Positions 50,934-58,557 of a DNA stretch of 64,000 bases are shown one piece after another. The notes under the pieces were generated by a model, which had not been told where the DNA came from, did no database searches, and was given only the letters and a program-made list of their open reading frames with translations. The stretch spans positions 1 to 64,000 of the forward strand of contig JAZNGH010000017.1 of NCBI GenBank assembly GCA_045576335.1. Direction: 5' to 3'. Source of the stretch: Scatosoma sp045576335. Its GTDB lineage: Bacteria > Bacillota > Clostridia > Christensenellales > Borkfalkiaceae. The stretch's first letter is position 1, and the number at the start of each line of letters is the position of its first letter. The position numbers and the translations under genes are program-made.

Positions 50934-51635
50934 ATGGATAAGAACAAAAAGAACGGCAAAAAAGGTCTTGTAGTTGGCGCAATGGCTCTTATGGTCGCGC
51001 TCGTTGGCGCAATGGGCGCAACGACGTACGCAAAGTATGCTTCCAACTTCGAAGTGCCCGGCAACACGGCAACGGTTGCAAAATGGGGTTTCGTTTTGAA
51101 ATCTGACGTAGCAAAATTGTTTGGTGAGGAATACGGTAATGCGGCGAACGGTGTAGCGTCCGTTGTCGGTACCGATGAGGGTGTAAACGTGGTTGCGCGC
51201 AGTGCAAGCGTTGCTCCTGGTACTACGGGCTTTATGACTTTCTATCTCGACGGTACGGCGGAAGTTCCCGCTTCTTTGGATTTCGACGTGAACGTTACGA
51301 AAGAGATTAAATACGTTGACGGTAGCACGACGTATTCGCCGATTAAATGGACGATGACAAAGAAGGTTGGCGACGCAGAAGCGACCAACGTATGGGAAGG
51401 CACGAAAACGACTTCTGAACTGCACGAGTTTAATTTTGATGCCGAGGCAATTGATGCGGGCGTGTCCGTTGCAAATACCGTGTATACCTTAACTTGGACT
51501 TGGGCTTTTGAGGGCAACGATGCATACGATACGCTTCTTGCTCAAAATGCGGCGAATGCAGCTGCACAAACAGAGAATATGTCCTATACGCTTGAATTCT
51601 CCGTGTCGGCGAACGTAGTACAGGTACAAAACTAA
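50934..51635 (+). CDS. TasA/CalY-like fibre subunit (SipW substrate)
   Basis: The 233-residue protein has the TasA layout: a long hydrophobic signal (GLVVGAMALMVALVGAMGAT, to about 30), the post-signal segment TYAKYASNF, ATVAKWGFVL (about 46-55), a PGTTG turn (95-99) and the C-terminal strand LEFSVSANVV. TasA forms extracellular biofilm fibres in Bacillus. The sequence WTWAFEGNDAYDTLL (188-202) recurs in the next gene. TTTAAGGAGAAATTATT precedes the start, a strong expression signal. Confidence 0.72.
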   Translation: MDKNKKNGKKGLVVGAMALMVALVGAMGATTYAKYASNFEVPGNTATVAKWGFVLKSDVAKLFGEEYGNAANGVASVVGTDEGVNVVARSASVAPGTTGFMTFYLDGTAEVPASLDFDVNVTKEIKYVDGSTTYSPIKWTMTKKVGDAEATNVWEGTKTTSELHEFNFDAEAIDAGVSVANTVYTLTWTWAFEGNDAYDTLLAQNAANAAAQTENMSYTLEFSVSANVVQVQN

Positions 51636-51664
51636 AACTTATACATAAAAAACGATAAGCGAAT

Positions 51665-51695
51665 ACGCTCCTTGCCCGTAAGGGGTAAGGAGCGT
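51665..51695 (+). promoter_or_regulatory. Intra-operon hairpin between fibre subunit and downstream genes
   Basis: ACGCTCCTTGCCC (51665-51677) and GGGGTAAGGAGCGT (51682-51695) form a long stem with a GTAA loop and a one-base bulge. No U-run follows, so it is not a full terminator. It may stabilise the abundant subunit mRNA or reduce read-through to the anchor and peptidase genes. Confidence 0.65.
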
Positions 51696-51716
51696 TAGCG
51701 ATTATAAAAAGAGAGT

Positions 51717-52292
51717 ATGGCACGAAGAAGACGGTACGCCCCAAACGGCGCATATTCCTCCTCGCGAGGATATAGAAATAAGCAAGAATTTGATTTTTTC
51801 TTGCTCTTTTTCGTGTTGCTTGTTTTATTCTTGGGCGCGCTGTTGGTTTTGCCTTGGGTAGTTACGCCCCAAAAGCAAGAAGAAAAGCAAATTGTGTTAA
51901 AAGACAGCGACGGAAATATTGCCGAAACGGAGCTGGATATTTTTGACGATACGATTTATCCGGGGACAAACGGCAGCTACTATTTTTCCATAGAAAACAC
52001 CTTTGACCAAGGTTATTCGTTTGCGCTTGAAGAGTGCTTGCAGGGAGAAAAGGCGGATACGGGCGTACCTATTTTATACCGTTTGAAAATGGACGGGAAA
52101 TACGTAGGCTCGGACGAATGGAAAACGATAGGCGATATGCACTTTGACGCTTCGTTGTTTCCCGCGAACAGCACTTCGCGTTTCGTTTTGGAATGGCAAT
52201 GGCTGTTTGAAAGCGGTAACGACGCGTTGGATACCTTTCTTGGAGAAAACGCGGTGGAGTATGCAATCAAGCTAATCGTTACGGTCGAATGA
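51717..52292 (+). CDS. Membrane-anchored TasA-like paralogue
   Basis: The 191-residue protein has a basic, Tyr/Ser-rich N-terminus, one uncleaved-looking transmembrane helix (about 27-48) and an outside domain with PGTNG (82-86) and EWQWLFESGNDALDTFL (159-175), which lines up with the WTWAFEGNDAYDTLL of the TasA-like subunit. It lacks the A-x-Y-A-K-Y signal segment. The best reading is a fibre subunit fused to a permanent membrane anchor, in the role TapA plays in Bacillus. I know of no named family for it. Confidence 0.65.
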   Translation: MARRRRYAPNGAYSSSRGYRNKQEFDFFLLFFVLLVLFLGALLVLPWVVTPQKQEEKQIVLKDSDGNIAETELDIFDDTIYPGTNGSYYFSIENTFDQGYSFALEECLQGEKADTGVPILYRLKMDGKYVGSDEWKTIGDMHFDASLFPANSTSRFVLEWQWLFESGNDALDTFLGENAVEYAIKLIVTVE

Positions 52293-52303
52293 GGAGATAA
52301 AAA

Positions 52304-52909
52304 ATGGAAGAAAAAGAAATGCAAGAGGAACGAAAGGAAAATAAAGCTTGGAAAATCGTGAAAACGGTGCTCACGAGCATTTTGCTCGCCGTTCTCGCCT
52401 TTTTGGTGGTGCTCGTAGGCTGGCTTGCAATCGATAAATTTATTATCGGCTCGCCCGTGCCCTCGTTTGCGGGGTGTTCCCAGCTTACCGTCGTGACGGG
52501 GAGTATGTCGGGAACGATTGAAGAGGGCGACGTGATCTTTATCCAAAAGACGGACGATTACAAGATAGGGGATATCGTTACCTATCTGCCCGAGGGGTAC
52601 GACGTACCGACGACGCACCGTATAATCGGTATCAACGAGGACGGAACGTTTATCACGCGCGGCGACGCGAATAACGTCAAGGATTCAATCGACGTCAGCA
52701 AGGAAATGATTGTCGGCGAAGTGGTGGGCGTAATCCCGCGTTTGGGAATATTCTTTCAATGGTTACAGCTTGACGGCGGTTGGCTGTATTTGCTCGTCGT
52801 CATTTTAATCGTGATTTTGGGCGTGCTTGCGCTGAAATTCAGCGGAAAAGCGGACGAGGAAGAGCCCGAGCCCGTTGCACCGACGGAAGATACGCAAAAC
52901 GAAGAATAA
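52304..52909 (+). CDS. SipW-type (ER-type) signal peptidase I
   Basis: The 201-residue protein has an N-terminal membrane helix (about 22-44), catalytic Ser67 in TGSMSGTIEEGD, and His105 (TTHRI) instead of the lysine of classical SipS-type enzymes, the mark of ER/SipW-type peptidases. GDANN (120-124) supplies the conserved Asp region, and a second helix follows (about 158-178). It lies last in the fibre locus, as in tapA-sipW-tasA, and is presumed to process the exported proteins. It would be membrane-bound facing outward. Confidence 0.85.
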   Translation: MEEKEMQEERKENKAWKIVKTVLTSILLAVLAFLVVLVGWLAIDKFIIGSPVPSFAGCSQLTVVTGSMSGTIEEGDVIFIQKTDDYKIGDIVTYLPEGYDVPTTHRIIGINEDGTFITRGDANNVKDSIDVSKEMIVGEVVGVIPRLGIFFQWLQLDGGWLYLLVVILIVILGVLALKFSGKADEEEPEPVAPTEDTQNEE

Positions 52910-52912
52910 AAG

Positions 52913-52940
52913 AAAAGCCAATCTGAAAAGATTGGCTTTT
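52913..52940. terminator. Bidirectional terminator
   Basis: AAAAGCCAATCT and AGATTGGCTTTT form a 12-bp stem with a GAAA tetraloop. It separates the fibre locus from the convergent phosphopantetheinyl transferase gene. Confidence 0.9.
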
Positions 52941-52945
52941 ATCAG

Positions 52946-53584
52946 TCAAAGGCTTATATGGTCGTAAAAGACGGGTGGACGGTCGCACGCAACGCAAACA
53001 CAGTAGCGTTCCCCGTCGATTACGATATCGCGGGCGTAGGTTTTGCCCGTAAACGAGGAAAAATCAGCCGTGAAAAACGCGGGCGCGTCAAGCGTTTTGA
53101 AAACGCTTTCCTTTTCCGTCCATTTACGGAGAAGGTAGGGCGTTTTTTCTTCTTCGCTCAATGAAGCGTACTCTTGCAAGACTTGTTCGCTTAAAACTTT
53201 TTTTGCTACGGCTTGCAAATTTCTGCTTTCGTAAAGCTGGATATCCACGCCCACCGCGCTTTGGGAAATCGCCAACGCGACGGCGTTTTTGCTATGCGAG
53301 AGGGAAAATTCAAAAGCGTTGCATTTCCATTTCCCGTTTTCCGATTTTTCAAAAACGAGCTCCTGCATTGTTTCCCCAAGCGCGCTTGAAACCGCGTATT
53401 CGAGCAATTTCCACGCGTAATACTTTTCCCGCCGCACCTTTTCGCTTGTGCAGGCGAGTATCTCGCGTTGGCGCAAAGGGGGATACACGGGCGTGATTTC
53501 GCCTGATTTCGGGATTTGCGCGATATATACCGTCACGGCGTTTTCAAGCCGCGGCGTTTTATTTTTTTCAAAATTGCCGTTCAT
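52946..53584 (-). CDS. 4'-phosphopantetheinyl transferase (Sfp-type)
   Basis: The 212-residue protein has the Sfp motifs in order: FEFSLSHSKNAVALAI, VGVDIQ (first metal Asp), and LRKWTEKESVFK (the W-T-x-K-E-S motif with catalytic Glu/Lys). Such enzymes attach the phosphopantetheine arm of CoA to carrier proteins. The start is uncertain: upstream in-frame ATGs overlap the -10 element, so the last of them (53584) is used, giving a nearly leaderless transcript. Confidence 0.8.
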   Translation of the reverse strand: MNGNFEKNKTPRLENAVTVYIAQIPKSGEITPVYPPLRQREILACTSEKVRREKYYAWKLLEYAVSSALGETMQELVFEKSENGKWKCNAFEFSLSHSKNAVALAISQSAVGVDIQLYESRNLQAVAKKVLSEQVLQEYASLSEEEKTPYLLRKWTEKESVFKTLDAPAFFTADFSSFTGKTYARDIVIDGERYCVCVACDRPPVFYDHISL

Positions 53585-53591
53585 ATTTTCC

Positions 53592-53620
53592 ATTATATCA
53601 TAAATAACGCGTGCAAGCAA
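53592..53620 (-). promoter_or_regulatory. Promoter of phosphopantetheinyl transferase gene
   Basis: On the minus strand: TTGCTT, 17 bases, TATAAT, about 8 bases before the chosen ATG. No Shine-Dalgarno fits between, so the message may be leaderless. Confidence 0.55.
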
Positions 53621-53622
53621 GC

Positions 53623-53654
53623 AAAAAATTACCCTTTCCCTGATGGGAAAGGGT
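53623..53654 (-). terminator. Terminator of the tRNA pair
   Basis: ACCCTTTCCC and GGGAAAGGGT form a 10-bp stem with a 4-base loop, followed on the minus strand by AATTTTTT. Confidence 0.85.
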
Positions 53655-53659
53655 AAATC

Positions 53660-53736
53660 TGGCGACCCAAAACGGGCTCGAACCGTCGACCTCCAGCGTG
53701 ACAGGCTGGCGCTCTAACCAACTGAGCTATTGGGCC
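53660..53736 (-). tRNA. tRNA-Asp (anticodon GTC)
   Basis: A 77-base cloverleaf: GGCCCAA acceptor, GCTCAGTTGGTTAGAGC D-arm, anticodon stem CCAGC/GCTGG with loop CTGTCAC (GTC), T-loop TTCGAGC, encoded CCA. Confidence 0.92.
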
Positions 53737-53751
53737 GTGGATATTTGATTT

Positions 53752-53827
53752 TGGTGGGCCTTCACGGATTCGAACCGCGGACCAATCGGTTATGAGCCGA
53801 CAGCTCTGACCACTGAGCTAAAGGCCC
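53752..53827 (-). tRNA. tRNA with CAT anticodon (Met or lysidine-type Ile)
   Basis: A 76-base cloverleaf: GGGCCTT/AAGGCCC acceptor, D-arm GCTCAGTGGTCAGAGC, anticodon stem TCGG/CCGA with loop CTCATAA (CAT), T-loop TTCGAAT, encoded CCA. The acceptor is fully paired, so it is not the initiator. Elongator Met and Ile2 (CAT modified by TilS) cannot be separated safely here; the body resembles some Ile2 tRNAs. Confidence 0.85.
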
Positions 53828-53868
53828 CTGTCGTCAAAAGACGAATTGCTTTTGCACAATGCTTATCT

Positions 53869-53897
53869 ATAATAAAGTATTTAGAGATAAAAGTCAA
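53869..53897 (-). promoter_or_regulatory. Promoter of the tRNA pair
   Basis: On the minus strand: TTGACT, 17 bases, TATTAT. It lies about 40 bases upstream of the first tRNA. The rest of 53828-54013 shows no other clear feature. Confidence 0.7.
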
Positions 53898-54013
53898 GTA
53901 ATTTTTTGTGAAAATCCAAAAAAACTTTTCGACAAAAGAAAAAAAATAACGACGGCTTTTTACAAAATCTTTCCCTTTAATTCCGTTAAAATGGATACGT
54001 TCGGAGGAGTATG

Positions 54014-54322
54014 ATGCAAATTTACGCAAACAACGAAAATAATATTTTACGCGTAAGGCTTTGCGGGGAGCTGGACGAGCATTCCGCCGCGCTCGCAAGA
54101 CGGGAAGCGGATAAGCTCGCCGAGCAGCATATCGGTTGCGAGCGCGTGGTGTTCGATTTAAGAGAAGTGTCTTTTATGGATTCGACGGGGATAGGTTTTT
54201 TAATCGGCAGGTACAAAAAATGCAGCCGTCTGGGCATGACGGCGTACATAACCGCTCCGTCCCAAAGCACGGACAAAATCTTGTCTATGAGCGGCGTATA
54301 TACCCTTATGCCCAAAATTTGA
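54014..54322 (+). CDS. spoIIAA: Anti-sigma F factor antagonist SpoIIAA
   Basis: The 102-residue STAS-domain protein carries the phosphorylation serine in FMDSTGIGFLIG (Ser57, equivalent to Ser58 of Bacillus). Dephosphorylated SpoIIAA binds SpoIIAB and frees sigma-F in the forespore. ATG 54014 with GGAGG six bases upstream is preferred over ATG 54011. It heads the classical spoIIAA-AB-AC operon. Confidence 0.93.
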   Translation: MQIYANNENNILRVRLCGELDEHSAALARREADKLAEQHIGCERVVFDLREVSFMDSTGIGFLIGRYKKCSRLGMTAYITAPSQSTDKILSMSGVYTLMPKI

Positions 54323-54348
54323 AAACGGTACGCGGAGGAATGATATTT

Positions 54349-54822
54349 ATGGGAAATTATATGAAACTTGAACTCGCGGCAATCGGCGAAAACGAAAGCT
54401 TTGCGCGTAGCGCGGTGGCGGCGTTCGCCCTTTCGCTCAATCCCTCGCTTGCCGAGCTGTCCGATATCAAAACGGCGGTGAGCGAAGCGGTGACGAATTG
54501 TATCGTGCACGCATACGCGCGCGGCGGGGAGAACAATGCCATTTTAATAGAATGTGAGGCGGAACGCGCGGACGAGGGTGGCACTTTACATATCAAGATT
54601 ACCGATTACGGGTGCGGGATAGAGGACGTGGAACAGGCGACTTTGCCCTTTTTTACGACCTTGGAAAGCGAGGAGCGTTCGGGTATGGGCTTTACCATTA
54701 TGCAAGCCTTTATGAACGAATTTACCGTAAAAAGCAAGCGCGGCGAGGGTACGGAGGTGCGTATGCTCAAAAAAATCGGCAATCTTGAAAAAGAGGGATT
54801 AAGGGAACGCTTGGATGCTTGA
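54349..54822 (+). CDS. spoIIAB: Anti-sigma F factor / serine kinase SpoIIAB
   Basis: The 157-residue GHKL-type kinase has the N box (SEAVTNCIVHAY), G1 box (DYGCGIED) and G2 box (GMGFTIM) for ATP binding. It holds sigma-F inactive and phosphorylates SpoIIAA. ATG 54349 gives the best spacing to GGAGG (54334-54338). It overlaps sigF by eight bases, indicating translational coupling. Confidence 0.93.
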   Translation: MGNYMKLELAAIGENESFARSAVAAFALSLNPSLAELSDIKTAVSEAVTNCIVHAYARGGENNAILIECEAERADEGGTLHIKITDYGCGIEDVEQATLPFFTTLESEERSGMGFTIMQAFMNEFTVKSKRGEGTEVRMLKKIGNLEKEGLRERLDA

Positions 54823-55540
54823 CGAAAAGCTGACAATCGAATATATCCGACTTGCCAAAACGGGCGACCCGTTTGCGAAAGAGGAGCTGATAAACCACAA
54901 CGTTTCGCTCGTCAAATGTATCGTGAAACGGTATTTGGGCAAGGGGGTGGACTACGACGATTTGTTTCAAATCGCGTGTATGGGCTTCTTGAAGGCTATT
55001 GCGGGCTTCGACGAGAGTTTTGGGGTTAAATTCTCCACCTACGCCGTGCCTATGATTGCGGGAGAGATTAAGCGTTTTATGCGCGACGACGGCTCGGTGA
55101 AGGTGTCGCGGCAAATGAAGCAGACGGCAAAGGAGATGAACGCGTTTATCGAGGAATACACGATTGAACACGGAAAACAGCCCGCCGTCGCCACGATTGC
55201 CCAACGTTTTGGCTTGGACGAAGCGGAAACGGTGTTCGTTTTAGGATCGTCCAAAATGCCCGTTTCCTTGCAAAGCGGGACGGATTTCAAGGACGGCAAG
55301 GAGCGGGAACTCATTGAAACCCTGCCCGCCGAGGACGACCAAGAGGACTGGCTGGATAAAATGCTGCTCCGCGGCGCGATCGACGAGCTTTGCGAGCGGG
55401 ATAAAAAAATTATCGTGCTCCGCTATTTTCGGGATATGACGCAAAGCGAGGTCGCAGAGCGAATAGGGGTGAGTCAGGTGCAGGTTTCGCGTATCGAAAA
55501 CCGCATAATCAAAGAGTTTAGAGAAAAATTAACGGGATAA
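54815..55540 (+). CDS. sigF: RNA polymerase sporulation sigma factor SigF
   Basis: The 241-residue protein has sigma region 2 (SLVKCIVKRYLGKGVDYDDL, ACMGFLKAIAGFD, FSTYAVPMIAGEIKR), region 3, and region 4.2 helix-turn-helix (MTQSEVAERIGVSQVQVSRI). It directs the first forespore-specific gene set. Its presence with SpoIIAA and SpoIIAB shows that the organism carries the core of endospore formation. Confidence 0.94.
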   Translation: MLDEKLTIEYIRLAKTGDPFAKEELINHNVSLVKCIVKRYLGKGVDYDDLFQIACMGFLKAIAGFDESFGVKFSTYAVPMIAGEIKRFMRDDGSVKVSRQMKQTAKEMNAFIEEYTIEHGKQPAVATIAQRFGLDEAETVFVLGSSKMPVSLQSGTDFKDGKERELIETLPAEDDQEDWLDKMLLRGAIDELCERDKKIIVLRYFRDMTQSEVAERIGVSQVQVSRIENRIIKEFREKLTG

Positions 55541-55542
55541 AG

Positions 55543-55583
55543 ACGAACGCGAAGCGAAATTTTTTGCAAGCGTTCGTTTTTTG
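55543..55583 (+). terminator. Terminator of the spoIIA operon
   Basis: ACGAACGC and GCGTTCGT form an 8-bp stem around a 19-base loop, followed by T5. Confidence 0.65.
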
Positions 55584-55584
55584 C

Positions 55585-55613
55585 TTTGCAAAAGGAAAAA
55601 AATCTGTTATAAT
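55585..55613 (+). promoter_or_regulatory. Promoter of CPBP protease gene
   Basis: TTTGCA (55585-55590), 17 bases, TATAAT (55608-55613). The -10 ends only six bases before the ATG, so the transcript is predicted to be leaderless. Confidence 0.5.
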
Positions 55614-55619
55614 AACGAT

Positions 55620-56549
55620 ATGAAAAAGGATAGAAAGGACAATTTGGTTTATACGCTTTTCGGCGACGCGACGGGCGCGAAGGCTTCGGGCCTTGCCTTT
55701 TCCCTCGCGGCGGTGTTTCCTACGCTGATTTTTACCCTTTTTCTCGTTTTTATGCAAGCGTTCGGCGCGGTGGGCGAGGGCTACGAGCAATCGGAATGGT
55801 ATATATACGCAAGCTATCTTATCCCACAGCTTTCCTTTGGCCTCGTCGTTTTGCTTTGCTTGCGCTATCGAAAAACGCCCCTTAAAAGCGCGGTAAAAGC
55901 GCAAAAATGCCACCCGAAATATTTTCTCGTCGCATTCGTTTTGCAGGTCGGGCTTTTGTCCTTGTCCGAGTTAAACGCGCTGTTTTTGGAATGGTTGGAG
56001 GGCTTCGGCTATACGGACGGGGGCATACGGCTTCCGTCAACGGAGGGTTTTGGCTTTGTGGGCGTAGTGCTCGCAATCGCCGTCCTGCCCGCGTTATTCG
56101 AGGAGCTTCTTTTCCGCGGCGTCGTGCTTGACGGACTCAAAGAAGCCCTTAACGAAACGCTTGCCGTGCTCGTTTGCGGGTTGTTGTTTGCGCTATATCA
56201 TCAAAATCCCGCGCAAACGCTCTATCAATTCTGTTGCGGTGCGGCGTTCGCACTCGTGGCGATTCGCGCAGGTAGCGTTTTGCCTACCGTGCTATCGCAT
56301 TTTTTGAATAACGCGCTCATTCTAATACTGTACGCGTGTAACGTGGAAACAATCTCCACGCCCGTATTCGTGCCCTATATCGTGATATCAGCGCTTTGTC
56401 TTTTGGGCGCGCTCGGCTATCTTCTGTTTTTGGATAAACCGCAAAAGAGCGAAAAAACGGGGTCAAGCAAGGGCTTTTGGCTGTTTGCGGCGGTGGGTAT
56501 CTTCATTTGCGCGCTCGCTTGGATATCCGTTTTGTTGCAGGGGTTTTGA
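55620..56549 (+). CDS. CPBP-family intramembrane glutamic metalloprotease
   Basis: The 309-residue protein has about eight hydrophobic spans and the three CPBP (Abi/CAAX) motifs: Glu161-Glu162-x-x-x-Arg166 (FEELLFRG), His194 (FALYHQN) and His227-x-x-x-Asn (LSHFLNN). Relatives cleave CAAX proteins, bacteriocins or membrane substrates; the substrate here is unknown. No Shine-Dalgarno sequence is visible. It is followed two bases later by rlmH. Confidence 0.85.
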   Translation: MKKDRKDNLVYTLFGDATGAKASGLAFSLAAVFPTLIFTLFLVFMQAFGAVGEGYEQSEWYIYASYLIPQLSFGLVVLLCLRYRKTPLKSAVKAQKCHPKYFLVAFVLQVGLLSLSELNALFLEWLEGFGYTDGGIRLPSTEGFGFVGVVLAIAVLPALFEELLFRGVVLDGLKEALNETLAVLVCGLLFALYHQNPAQTLYQFCCGAAFALVAIRAGSVLPTVLSHFLNNALILILYACNVETISTPVFVPYIVISALCLLGALGYLLFLDKPQKSEKTGSSKGFWLFAAVGIFICALAWISVLLQGF

Positions 56550-56551
56550 TT

Positions 56552-56989
56552 ATGCAAAAAATTACGTTCGTGGTCGTTGGAAAAATCAAGGAAAGCTTTT
56601 ACCGCGAAGCGGTGGCGGAATACACGAAACGCCTTTCGCGCTTTGTGAAAATCGAAATCAAAGAGCTTGCCGAGGGGGCGGACCCCGAGGCGGAAACGGG
56701 GGATATTCTCCGCGCCGTCAAGGGCTATACGATTGCGCTTGCCGTCGAGGGGGAAAAGCTGTCGAGCGAGGGCTTGGCGAAAAAACTGAAAAAACTGACG
56801 GACGAGGGAAAGGACGTTTGCTTTATTATCGGCTCGTCGTGCGGCTTGTCCGACGAGGTGAAAAGGGCAGCCGATTTCCGTCTTTCCTTTTCGGATATGA
56901 CCTTTCCGCACCAGCTTATGCGGGTAATACTCGCCGAGCAGGTCTACCGCGCGTATATGATAAATGCGGGCGCGACTTATCATAAATAG
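56552..56989 (+). CDS. rlmH: 23S rRNA pseudouridine-1915 N3-methyltransferase
   Basis: The 145-residue SPOUT-class protein has ITFVVVGKIKESFYREAVAE at the N-terminus and the knotted C-terminus IIGSSCGLSDEVK...FPHQLMRVILAEQVYRA, diagnostic of RlmH. It methylates pseudouridine 1915 in helix 69 of 23S rRNA on assembled ribosomes. The start has AGGGG upstream and lies two bases after the CPBP gene. Confidence 0.95.
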   Translation: MQKITFVVVGKIKESFYREAVAEYTKRLSRFVKIEIKELAEGADPEAETGDILRAVKGYTIALAVEGEKLSSEGLAKKLKKLTDEGKDVCFIIGSSCGLSDEVKRAADFRLSFSDMTFPHQLMRVILAEQVYRAYMINAGATYHK

Positions 56990-57024
56990 TCAACTTTTTT
57001 GCGTGTTTCGCGTATAGTATATGC

Positions 57025-57852
57025 GTGGATATTTATCAATTTATCAAAGACTTTTACCAAAGCGTAAAAACGGAAAAACGCATAATCGGGCAAAGCGTGC
57101 TCGGTCGGGATATTTTCGCCGTCAAGATAGGCGAGGGCTCGCCCGTGGGCTTGGCGCAATACGCTATGCACGGACGGGAATTTATTACGGCAAAGCTGGC
57201 GTTGCACCATTTCGAGCTTGGAATGAAAACGGGTAGCTTTTGGCTCGTACCGCTCGTCAATCCCGACGGGGCGTTGCTCTCGCAAACGGGGCTTTCGAGC
57301 GTGCGCGATTTGGCAAAAAAAGAGAAACTTTTGGCTTGGAACGGCGGGAAAGAGGATTTTTCGCTGTGGAAAGCGAACGCTTCGGGGGTGGATTTGAACG
57401 TCAATTTTCCCGCGCTTTGGGGGAAAGGCGTGAAAAACGTACGCACGCGCGGTGGGGAAAACTGTATAGGCGACACGCCCTTTTCCGAGCCGGAAACGCT
57501 TGCGTTGAAAAATTTTACGAAAACGGTAAAGCCCGATTACACGGTGAGCTATCATACTAAGGGCGAGGAAATTTACTGGTATTTTTATCAGTCAATGCGT
57601 ACCTGCCCCCAACATAAGCGGCTTGCACTTGCTTTGTCCGTGTCTACGGGCTACCCGCTTGCTTATGCGCGGGGAAGTGCGGGCGGTTATAAGGATTGGT
57701 GTATTCACGCGTTGAAAATCCCCGCGTTTACGGTAGAGGTTGGCGAGGATACGCTGACGCACCCGATTGGCGACGAGGGATTAAAGGATATACTACAAAA
57801 AAACGGACGGTCGTTGAACGATTTAACCGAGGAATATTTACGGAAATTATGA
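57025..57852 (+). CDS. M14-family zinc carboxypeptidase-like protein
   Basis: The 275-residue protein has the M14 zinc site H-x-x-E (MHGREF, His49 and Glu52), a third-ligand candidate in VSYHTKGEE (about 172-180) and the catalytic Glu in FTVEVGED (about 233-240). Short members of this family cut gamma-D-glutamyl-diaminopimelate bonds in cell-wall peptides. It has a GTG start without a ribosome site, placed six bases after TATAGT. It overlaps tadA by ATGA. Confidence 0.78.
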   Translation: MDIYQFIKDFYQSVKTEKRIIGQSVLGRDIFAVKIGEGSPVGLAQYAMHGREFITAKLALHHFELGMKTGSFWLVPLVNPDGALLSQTGLSSVRDLAKKEKLLAWNGGKEDFSLWKANASGVDLNVNFPALWGKGVKNVRTRGGENCIGDTPFSEPETLALKNFTKTVKPDYTVSYHTKGEEIYWYFYQSMRTCPQHKRLALALSVSTGYPLAYARGSAGGYKDWCIHALKIPAFTVEVGEDTLTHPIGDEGLKDILQKNGRSLNDLTEEYLRKL

Positions 57853-58367
57853 GAAAACTGACGAGAGAAGAAAAATTTATGCGCGAAGCGATCAAGGCGG
57901 CAAAGCGAGGGCTTGCCCAAGGGGAAGTCCCTATCGGCGCGGTCGTCGTTTTAGAGGATAAAGTGGTCGCGAGAGGGTACAACCGACGGGCAAAATTGCA
58001 GCTTGCGTCCGCGCACGCCGAAATGATGGCAATCGATAGGGCTTGTAAAAAATTCCGTTCGTGGCGGTTGCCCGAGGGTTGCGAGCTGTACGTTACGTTA
58101 GAGCCGTGTCCTATGTGTATGGGTGCGTGCTTGAACGCGCGGGTGGACAAGGTGTACTTCGGTGCGTACGAGCAAAAGGGACGATCGCTCACCTCCGCGC
58201 TTGCCGAAGCAAATTTACTCAATCACAAGACGGAGGTAATCGGCGGCGTGTCCGAAAAGGCTTGCTCGGAGCTGTTGACCTCGTTTTTTGCGGGAATGCG
58301 CCAAAAACAAAAGGAAGAGAAAGAGCGTAAAAAAATCGACGAGATTTTTGTGCAAAAAGAAATTTGA
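57849..58367 (+). CDS. tadA: tRNA-specific adenosine deaminase
   Basis: The 172-residue deaminase has H56-A-E58 (SAHAEMMA) and P-C87-P-M-C90 zinc motifs with the catalytic Glu. TadA converts the wobble adenosine of tRNA-Arg(ACG) to inosine. Its start overlaps the M14 peptidase stop. A Lys/Glu-rich C-terminal extension (KQKEEKERKKIDEIF) exceeds the core fold. Confidence 0.93.
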   Translation: MRKLTREEKFMREAIKAAKRGLAQGEVPIGAVVVLEDKVVARGYNRRAKLQLASAHAEMMAIDRACKKFRSWRLPEGCELYVTLEPCPMCMGACLNARVDKVYFGAYEQKGRSLTSALAEANLLNHKTEVIGGVSEKACSELLTSFFAGMRQKQKEEKERKKIDEIFVQKEI

Positions 58368-58384
58368 AAAACCCTGATATTCTC

Positions 58385-58413
58385 TTGACTTAATTTGCGA
58401 AAACTTGTATTAT
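58385..58413 (+). promoter_or_regulatory. Promoter of prs
   Basis: TTGACT (58385-58390), 17 bases, TATTAT (58408-58413), with a leader of about 140 bases before prs. Confidence 0.7.
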
Positions 58414-58423
58414 AGTAATATAA

Positions 58424-58465
58424 GCGATAAACAGAACCTCGATTTTGCGGGGTAGAGCTTATCGC
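58424..58465 (+). promoter_or_regulatory. Structured 5' leader element of prs
   Basis: GCGATAA (58424-58430) pairs with TTATCGC (58459-58465); inside, ACCTCG (58436-58441) pairs with CGGGGT (58448-58453) across an internal loop. The element begins at about the transcription start of prs. No riboswitch class is recognised. Confidence 0.5.
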
Positions 58466-58557
58466 GTGGGAAAAACGTTGTGCTACGATAGAAAAAATCC
58501 GAAACCGATACGCGGGAAAGCGACGGTAAAGCGGAAAAAATAAAAGGAAGGTTACAT

